Below are positions 6,756 to 11,368 of a DNA stretch of 11,368 nt, piece by piece. The stretch's first letter is position 1. Each line of letters begins with the position of its first letter. Source of the stretch: DASUMF01 sp040510575 (lineage in GTDB: Bacteria > Actinomycetota > Acidimicrobiia > IMCC26256 > DASPTH01); the NCBI GenBank assembly GCA_040510575.1, contig JBEVIU010000024.1, forward strand, positions 1 through 11,368, read 5' to 3'. Both the position numbers and the translations under genes were made by a program. The notes beneath the pieces were generated by a model, which worked only from the letters and a program-made list of their open reading frames with translations, did not search any database and was not told the origin of the DNA.

Positions 6756-7475
6756 ATGAGCTTGTACCGGGACCAGGGAGTGGTGCTCCGGAGCATCAAG
6801 CTCGGTGAGACCGACCGGATCGTCACCATCCTCGCCCAGGGCTCGGGCAAGGTGCGCGGGGTGGCGAAGGGTGTGCGCAAGCCGGGGAGTCGGTTCGGCG
6901 CTCGACTCGAGCCCACCACGCACATCGCCTTCCAGTGCTACCGCGGTCGGAGCGACCTCGACATCGTCACCCAGGTGGAGACGATCGACGCCAACCGGGC
7001 GTTGCGCGAGCACTACGGCTGCCTCACCCACGCGGTGGCGATGCTCGAAGCCGCCGACCAGGTCGCCCAGGACCGCGAGCCCAACCCGGCGCTGTACCGG
7101 ATGCTCGTCGGCGCGTTGCGCACCCTCGCCGACGCGCCGGGCCCGCTCGTCAGCGCCGCCTTCTTCTGGAAGCTCCTCTCGCTCGAGGGGTTCCACCCGA
7201 TGCTCGATGCCTGCGCCCGGTGCGGGAGCGACGAAGGGCCGTTCCCGGCCTTCGACCTCACCGAGGGCGGGGTGCTCTGCGCGACCTGCGGGCGGGTCGC
7301 GGGGCGGAGGCTGCCACCCGAGACGCTCGACCTCGTGCGTCGCATCCTGGGCGGCGATCTCAGGGGGGCGTTGGCCGAGTCGTCGAGCGCCCAGACCCTC
7401 GACACCGAACGCCTCGCGGTCTCCTCACTCGAGCATCACCTCGAGCGCCGCTTGCGCAGCGCCGCCCTGCTCTGA
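6756..7475 (+). CDS. recO: DNA repair/recombination mediator RecO
   Basis: RecO of 239 residues, acting in the RecFOR pathway: with RecR it loads RecA onto single-stranded DNA coated by SSB and can anneal strands. The N-terminal OB-fold opens with MSLYRDQGVVLRSIKLGETD, a characteristic start; KVRGVAKGVRK and RFGARLEP follow. The middle is helical. A four-cysteine zinc site is complete: C153 and C156 (CARC), C175 and C178 (CATC). Length and motif order are normal. The ATG at 6756 is fixed by this N-terminus and by the -10 box six bases upstream; the frame is open earlier but overlaps uppS. In mycobacteria recO, uppS and glyS are also near neighbours, though in a different order. Confidence 0.93.
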   Translation: MSLYRDQGVVLRSIKLGETDRIVTILAQGSGKVRGVAKGVRKPGSRFGARLEPTTHIAFQCYRGRSDLDIVTQVETIDANRALREHYGCLTHAVAMLEAADQVAQDREPNPALYRMLVGALRTLADAPGPLVSAAFFWKLLSLEGFHPMLDACARCGSDEGPFPAFDLTEGGVLCATCGRVAGRRLPPETLDLVRRILGGDLRGALAESSSAQTLDTERLAVSSLEHHLERRLRSAALL

Positions 7476-7476
7476 G

Positions 7477-7497
7477 GCACCGCCTTGCGCGGCGTGC
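7477..7497 (+). terminator. Possible hairpin after recO
   Basis: GCAC-C-GCC (7477-7484) can pair with GGC-GTGC (7491-7497) across a six-base loop, with one bulged C. It starts two bases after the recO stop. There is no T-run, which is common for actinobacterial hairpins but makes the call weak. Confidence 0.28.
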
Positions 7498-7619
7498 TCG
7501 CCGAGCGGGGGTTCGCTCGCGAAGCTGTCGCCGAAGGCCTACTGGCGGCGGGACCAGGCCAATGCCGCCCACGGCGAACCGCTGCGCGACCCGACCTGAC
7601 GTCCGGCCCGGCGCCGCCG

Positions 7620-7642
7620 ACCCGTACGACGAACCCGTACGA
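7620..7642. repeat. Direct repeat upstream of the glyS promoter
   Basis: ACCCGTACGA occurs at 7620-7629 and again at 7633-7642, a 13-base period. Each copy contains the palindrome CGTACG. The pair ends where the -35 region of the putative glyS promoter should lie, so it could be a regulator site, or simply chance. Confidence 0.5.
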
Positions 7643-7662
7643 GTGGCGAAAAGGCACCCGGC

Positions 7663-7668
7663 TACGAT
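7663..7668 (+). promoter_or_regulatory. Putative -10 box of glyS
   Basis: TACGAT fits TANNNT. Ten bases separate it from the ATG at 7679, predicting an untranslated leader of only a few bases. That leaves no room for a T-box or other tRNA-sensing leader. No Shine-Dalgarno sequence is visible before the ATG. Confidence 0.45.
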
Positions 7669-7678
7669 CGAAACGCTT

Positions 7679-9007
7679 ATGAGCTCCGCCGACCAGATGG
7701 ACCGCGTCGTCAACCTGGCGAAGCGTCGCGGCCTGGTCTTCCCGTCGAGCGACATCTACGGCGGCTTCCGCTCGACCTGGGACTACGGCCCCCTCGGCGC
7801 GTTGCTCAAGCGCAACGTGAAGGACGCGTGGTGGCGCTCGATGGTGCAGCTGCGCGACGACGTCGTCGGCCTCGACTCGGCGATCCTGATGGCGCCGAAG
7901 GTGTGGCAGGTGTCGGGTCACGTCGACACGTTCACCGACCCGCTCGTCGACTGCCGCAACTGCAAGGAGCGGTTCCGCGCCGATCAGCTCCCGGCGTCCG
8001 GAGCCTGCCCGAACTGCGGCGCCAAGGACTCGTTCACCGAGGCGCGCAGCTTCAACCTGATGTTCAAGACCTTCGTGGGTCCGGTGGAGGACGACGCGTC
8101 GATCGCGTACCTGCGTCCGGAGACCGCGCAGGGCATCTTCGTCAACTTCAAGAACGTGCAGACCACCACGCGCAAGAAGCCGCCGTTCGGCATCGCGCAG
8201 GTCGGCAAGTCGTTCCGCAACGAGATCACGCCGGGGAACTTCATCTTTCGCACGAGAGAGTTCGAACAGATGGAGATGGAGTACTTCGTGCCGCCCGACC
8301 AGGGCGCGCAGTGGTACGAGTACTGGACCCAGGAACGCTTCCGTTGGTATCTCGACCACGGGATCCCCGAGTCGATGTTGCGCCTTCGCCCGCACGAGAC
8401 CGAGGAGCTCTCGCACTACTCCGAGGGCACCGTCGACGTGGAGTTCGCCTACCCGTGGGGGTGGGGCGAGCTGGAAGGGATCGCGAACCGCACCGACTTC
8501 GACCTCAAGGCGCACAGCGAGGCCTCGGGAGAAGACCTCTCGTACTACGACCAGGACGCGGAAGTTCGCTACCTCCCGTACGTGATCGAACCTGCCGCGG
8601 GCGCCGACCGCGCCACCCTCGCGTTCCTGCTCGCGGCGTACGACGAGCAAGAGGTGCCCAACGGCAAGGGCGGCACCGAGACGCGCACGGTGCTGCACCT
8701 GCACCCGAGGCTGGCGCCGATCAAGGTTGCGGTGCTGCCGCTGTCGAAGAACGAGCGCCTCGTCCCGGTGGCCGACGAGGTTGCGAGCCTGTTGCGTCCG
8801 CATCTCATGATCGACGTCGACGTCGCTGGCTCCATCGGCCGCCGGTACCGGCGCCAGGACGAAGTCGGCACGCCGCTGTGCGTGACGGTCGACTTCGACA
8901 CGATCGACGACAAGGCGGTCACGATCCGCGACCGCGACACGATGGAGCAGACGCGTGTGCCCATCGCCGAGCTGCGCGCCGAGCTCGACGACCGCCTCGG
9001 TCTGTGA
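7679..9007 (+). CDS. glyS: Glycyl-tRNA synthetase, single-chain (homodimeric) class II type
   Basis: Charges tRNA-Gly with glycine using ATP in the cytoplasm. The protein has 442 residues, close to the usual bacterial alpha2 enzyme. It starts with the hallmark GLVFPSSDIYGGFRSTWDYG and continues with FNLMFKT. YLRPETAQGIFVNFKN and FGIAQVGKSFRNEITPG cover class II motif 2. Then come FRTREFEQMEMEYF and GELEGIANRTDFDLKAH. A C-terminal anticodon-binding domain follows (from about residue 345, APIKVAVLPLSKNE), with DEVGTPLCVTVDFD near the end. A zinc knuckle inserted in the catalytic domain is intact: C92, C95, C110 and C113. The ATG at 7679 gives a short N-terminus (MSSADQMDRVVNLAKRRG); an in-frame ATG at 7697 is possible. 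It probably shares its transcript with the following J/RDD gene, 24 bases downstream. Confidence 0.96.
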   Translation: MSSADQMDRVVNLAKRRGLVFPSSDIYGGFRSTWDYGPLGALLKRNVKDAWWRSMVQLRDDVVGLDSAILMAPKVWQVSGHVDTFTDPLVDCRNCKERFRADQLPASGACPNCGAKDSFTEARSFNLMFKTFVGPVEDDASIAYLRPETAQGIFVNFKNVQTTTRKKPPFGIAQVGKSFRNEITPGNFIFRTREFEQMEMEYFVPPDQGAQWYEYWTQERFRWYLDHGIPESMLRLRPHETEELSHYSEGTVDVEFAYPWGWGELEGIANRTDFDLKAHSEASGEDLSYYDQDAEVRYLPYVIEPAAGADRATLAFLLAAYDEQEVPNGKGGTETRTVLHLHPRLAPIKVAVLPLSKNERLVPVADEVASLLRPHLMIDVDVAGSIGRRYRRQDEVGTPLCVTVDFDTIDDKAVTIRDRDTMEQTRVPIAELRAELDDRLGL

Positions 9008-9020
9008 CCTACCTCCTCTG

Positions 9021-9026
9021 AAGGTG
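9021..9026 (+). promoter_or_regulatory. Ribosome-binding site fixing a GTG start
   Basis: AAGGTG lies five bases before the GTG at 9032. It supports this start for the J/RDD gene and contrasts with the start-proximal -10 boxes and missing Shine-Dalgarno of uppS, recO and glyS. Confidence 0.55.
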
Positions 9027-9031
9027 TTGAC

Positions 9032-10201
9032 GTGAGCGACAACTACTACGAGATGCTCGGGGTCGAGCCCAACGCCTCGCGCGACGTGCTGCGCGACGCC
9101 TACCGCGCCCGGGTCGACGAGCTGACCGCCGCCCGAGACAAGAAGGGCGTCACCGAGAGCCAGCTCCAGGACAACCGCGCGCAGGTGGCGAAGGTGCGCG
9201 CGGCCTGGAACGTCCTCTCCGACCCGTTCCAACGCCAGCGCTACGACGCCCAGGCCGCGGCCGACGACACCACGCCCCACGATGGTGATGGCGGCGTCGA
9301 GATCGTCGACGACGATGCCGGGAACGAGGTGCAGCTGACCGGCTGGCGCAAGCTGATGGCACCGCCTCCGCCGAAGCAGGCGAGCGGGGGTGGCAACGGC
9401 AAGCAGCCGCCGCCGCGCGGCGCGGCTCGGGAGTCGACGATCCCGCTCCCGCCGGGGATGCAGATCGCGCCGTCGAAGACGCGCGGGATGGCACTGCTGT
9501 TCGACCTCGCCGTCGTGCTCGTGATCCTCTACGCGGTGCAGTTCGTCGTGCCGAATCTCATCCAGAGCGACTACAAGGACAAGGTCGACCAGATCGAGTC
9601 GGTCGACAAGGCCTCGACCGCGCAGGACGACATCAAGGACGCCAAGAAGTCGATCAACCAGGCCGACCAGGCCATCACGAAAGCCCAGGACGCCGGCAAG
9701 AGTCAGGCCGAGAGCGACGCCCAGGACGACAAGAAGAGTGCCCAACAGGACCTGCAGGACGCGCAGAAGGACTTCAACAGCGCGGAGAAGGACTTCAACG
9801 AGAAGCAGCGCGCGCAGAACCTGCCGCAGAACGGCCTTCCCGCGAACACGAAGAAGCTCGACGACATCTCGAGTGACCTCCGCGGTGACATCCGCACCAC
9901 GCAGTACCTCACCGCGCTCGTCACCCTGGTGTTCGCCCTGCTGTACCTCGTGCCCATCACGGTGAAGACCGGGAGCACGCTCGGCATGCGGAGTCGCAAG
10001 ATCAAGGTGGTGCGCACCGACGGGTCGCGAGCGGGTTGGTACCCGGTCTTCGCTCGATTCGTGGTCCCCGTCGTGATCGCCCTCGCGATTCCCACGCTCG
10101 GGCCGATCATCGGCCTCGGCATCGTGCTGTGGGGGTACCGCGACCCGAACGGTCAGGGCGTGCACGACAAGCTCGCCCGCACGCTCGTGGTCGACGCGTA
10201 A
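9032..10201 (+). CDS. J-like domain fused to an RDD membrane domain with a long charged helical insert
   Basis: Protein of 389 residues with no clear function. Residues 4-75 resemble a J domain (YYEMLGVEPNASRDVLRDAY, later VRAAWNVLSDPFQRQRYDA), but the HPD tripeptide needed to stimulate DnaK is absent; the loop reads ARVDELTAARDKKG. Residues 76-145 form a low-complexity acidic then Pro/Gly-rich linker. An RDD domain follows: helix 1 at about 153-174 with R151 and D158, helix 2 at about 291-312, GSTLGMRSRKIKVVRTDG, hydrophobic segments at 340-365, and HDKLARTLVV (378-387). Between helices 1 and 2, where RDD proteins normally have a short loop, lie about 115 residues rich in Asp, Lys, Gln and Ala that should form a long helix or coiled coil, probably outside the membrane. 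It starts at GTG, 24 bases after glyS. Scaffold, transporter or sensor roles are all open. Confidence 0.85.
   Translation: MSDNYYEMLGVEPNASRDVLRDAYRARVDELTAARDKKGVTESQLQDNRAQVAKVRAAWNVLSDPFQRQRYDAQAAADDTTPHDGDGGVEIVDDDAGNEVQLTGWRKLMAPPPPKQASGGGNGKQPPPRGAARESTIPLPPGMQIAPSKTRGMALLFDLAVVLVILYAVQFVVPNLIQSDYKDKVDQIESVDKASTAQDDIKDAKKSINQADQAITKAQDAGKSQAESDAQDDKKSAQQDLQDAQKDFNSAEKDFNEKQRAQNLPQNGLPANTKKLDDISSDLRGDIRTTQYLTALVTLVFALLYLVPITVKTGSTLGMRSRKIKVVRTDGSRAGWYPVFARFVVPVVIALAIPTLGPIIGLGIVLWGYRDPNGQGVHDKLARTLVVDA
9765..9799 (+). repeat. 21-bp periodic repeat inside the coil-encoding insert
   Basis: AGAAGGACTTCAAC is present at 9765-9778 and 9786-9799, exactly 21 bases (seven codons, one heptad) apart, encoding QKDFN and EKDFN. 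This suggests the helical insert grew at least partly by heptad-sized duplication. Confidence 0.6.
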
Positions 10202-10250
10202 CCTCGAAGCACTCCGCCGTATCCAAGTCGTTTCCAGCCGCGTCACGTTC

Positions 10251-10256
10251 GAGAGG
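10251..10256 (+). promoter_or_regulatory. Ribosome-binding site of ppdK
   Basis: GAGAGG lies six bases before the ATG at 10263. The 61-base gap after the J/RDD gene contains no clear hairpin or -10 box, so ppdK may be cotranscribed or have its own unrecognised promoter. Confidence 0.55.
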
Positions 10257-10262
10257 ATCGCC

Positions 10263-11368
10263 ATGCGTTTCGTCCACGCCTTCGAGGAGGGCTCGAAGGA
10301 GCAGAAATTCCTGCTCGGAGGCAAGGGTGCCAACCTCGCCGAGATGACCAAGCTCGGCCTGCCCGTGCCGCCCGGCTTCACCATCACCACCGACGCTTCC
10401 AAGGCGTACATGGCTGCCGGCGACACGATTCCCGACGGCCTCATGGACGAGGTCGCGGAGGCCCGGGCTGCCCTCGAAGCCAAGATGGGCAAGCAGCTCG
10501 GCGACGCCGACGACCCGCTCCTCGTGTCGGTGCGCTCCGGTGCCGCGTTCTCGATGCCCGGCATGATGGACACCGTCCTCAACCTCGGGCTCAACGACGT
10601 CTCGGTCGGCGGGCTCGCGAAGCAGACGAGCAACGATCGCTTCGCGTGGGACTCCTACCGCCGCTTCATCCAGATGTTCGCCAAGATCGTGCTCGAGGTC
10701 GACGGCGACAAGTTCGAGCACGCGCTCGAAGCGCTCCGCGCCGAGCGCGGCGTCGACACCGATCCCGAGCTCACCGCGGACGACCTCCGCGGCCTCGTCG
10801 ACCGCTACAAGGCGATCGTGCTGGCCGACGCCGGCATCGAGTTCCCCCAGGATCCCCAGGACCAGCTCGGGCACGCCATCGAAGCGGTGTTCCGCTCGTG
10901 GAACGGCGAGCGCGCCCGGATCTATCGGCGCATGGAGAAGATCGCCGACGACCTCGGCACCGCCGTCAACGTGCAGAGCATGGTGTTCGGCAACAAGGGC
11001 GACGACTCGGGCACCGGCGTCGCGTTCACGCGCAACCCTGCGAGTGGCGAAGACCTCGCGTACGGCGACTTCCTGAAGAACGCACAGGGCGAAGACGTCG
11101 TGGCGGGCATCCGAGCCACGGAGCCGCTCGAGGCGATGCGCAACGAGTTCCCCGAGTGTCACGATCAGCTCATCGCCAACATGGACCTGCTCGAGAACCA
11201 CTACCGCGACATGTGCGACATCGAATTCACCATCGAGCAGGGTCGGCTGTTCCTGCTCCAGACGCGTGTGGGCAAGCGCACTGCTGCCGCGGCGCTGCGC
11301 ATGGCGGTCGAGATGCAGGAGGGCGGCCTGATCGACAAGCGCGAAGCCGTCCTGCGCGTCGCACCGGA
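10263..11368 (+). CDS. ppdK: Pyruvate phosphate dikinase, N-terminal part (3' truncated)
   Basis: Cytoplasmic enzyme interconverting ATP + pyruvate + phosphate with AMP + phosphoenolpyruvate + pyrophosphate, linking glycolysis and gluconeogenesis. Only 368 codons are present of a protein usually near 880 residues; the swivelling phosphohistidine domain and the pyruvate-binding barrel lie beyond the window. The N-terminal ATP-grasp part is intact: GGKGANLAEMTKLGLPVPPG (19-38, with K21), SVRSGAAFSMPGMMDT (from 89, with R91), TGVAFTRNP, D319-x-E321 and Q333 in LLQTR. These five residues keep the spacing of the ATP-site residues known from the Clostridium symbiosum enzyme, each one or two positions lower. 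The ATG at 10263 is supported by a GAGAGG site. PEP synthase is less likely, since GGKGANLAEM and SMPGMMDT are dikinase-type signatures. Nothing in the visible part suggests inactivity. Confidence 0.95.
   Translation, partial: MRFVHAFEEGSKEQKFLLGGKGANLAEMTKLGLPVPPGFTITTDASKAYMAAGDTIPDGLMDEVAEARAALEAKMGKQLGDADDPLLVSVRSGAAFSMPGMMDTVLNLGLNDVSVGGLAKQTSNDRFAWDSYRRFIQMFAKIVLEVDGDKFEHALEALRAERGVDTDPELTADDLRGLVDRYKAIVLADAGIEFPQDPQDQLGHAIEAVFRSWNGERARIYRRMEKIADDLGTAVNVQSMVFGNKGDDSGTGVAFTRNPASGEDLAYGDFLKNAQGEDVVAGIRATEPLEAMRNEFPECHDQLIANMDLLENHYRDMCDIEFTIEQGRLFLLQTRVGKRTAAAALRMAVEMQEGGLIDKREAVLRVAP

Noticed and set aside
7643..7678. Upstream GTG start for glyS, or a T-box type leader
   Set aside because: The -10 box at 7663-7668 lies between that GTG and the ATG at 7679, so the transcript would begin too late for either; the GlyRS family start fits the ATG.
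9032..9260. Canonical DnaJ co-chaperone
   Set aside because: The HPD tripeptide is missing, and there is no Gly/Phe region or zinc-finger domain; only the fold resembles a J domain.
7436..10633. Minus-strand open frame of more than 1000 codons antisense to glyS and the J/RDD gene
   Set aside because: It is the shadow of GC-rich codon use. The peptide is dominated by Arg, His, Val, Leu and Glu without recognisable domains, while the plus strand encodes well-known proteins over the same bases.

Overview
The window is a GC-rich, densely packed bacterial chromosomal segment, most likely from the Actinomycetota. An Acidimicrobiia-like lineage is a guess. The basis is G/C-dominated third codon positions, the uppS/recO/glyS neighbourhood also known from mycobacteria, GTG starts, and several TANNNT -10 boxes so close to start codons that the mRNAs would be leaderless. 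There are ten complete genes and two truncated by the window edges. I see no tRNA, rRNA, CRISPR or insertion sequence.

Region 1 (1-4850, plus strand) is a terminal-oxidase operon: subunit I (ctaD, 5' end missing), subunit III (ctaE), subunit IV (ctaF) and the assembly factor ctaG. Two small cupredoxins follow, one on a three-helix membrane anchor and one a predicted lipoprotein. ATGA overlaps or short gaps join the genes. The order matches the ctaC-D-E-F-G order of Bacillus caa3 oxidases. Subunit I carries two extra C-terminal helices and subunit III has only five, which also fits that type. Subunit II (ctaC) should lie upstream, outside the window.

Region 2 (4843-6621) holds a YegS/DAGK-type lipid kinase on the minus strand. 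It converges on the oxidase operon with an 8-bp overlap and diverges from uppS, a cis-prenyltransferase for the polyprenyl carrier lipid. Only 48 bp separate the two divergent starts, with a -10-like box facing each way.

Region 3 (6622-10201) starts with an intergenic stretch carrying a 20-bp tandem repeat. It is followed by recO (recombination mediator), glyS (single-chain glycyl-tRNA synthetase) and a probable cotranscribed gene for a degenerate J-domain protein fused to an RDD membrane domain. That RDD domain is split by a long charged, probably helical, insert. This last protein is the least conventional gene here.

Region 4 (10263 to the end) is the first 368 codons of ppdK, pyruvate phosphate dikinase, with an intact ATP-grasp active site as far as it can be read.

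Most of the window is housekeeping. The parts worth a second look are the J/RDD/coil fusion, the paired cupredoxins behind ctaG, the recurring leaderless promoter geometry, and the small repeats between genes. I did not find a clearly new multi-gene system.
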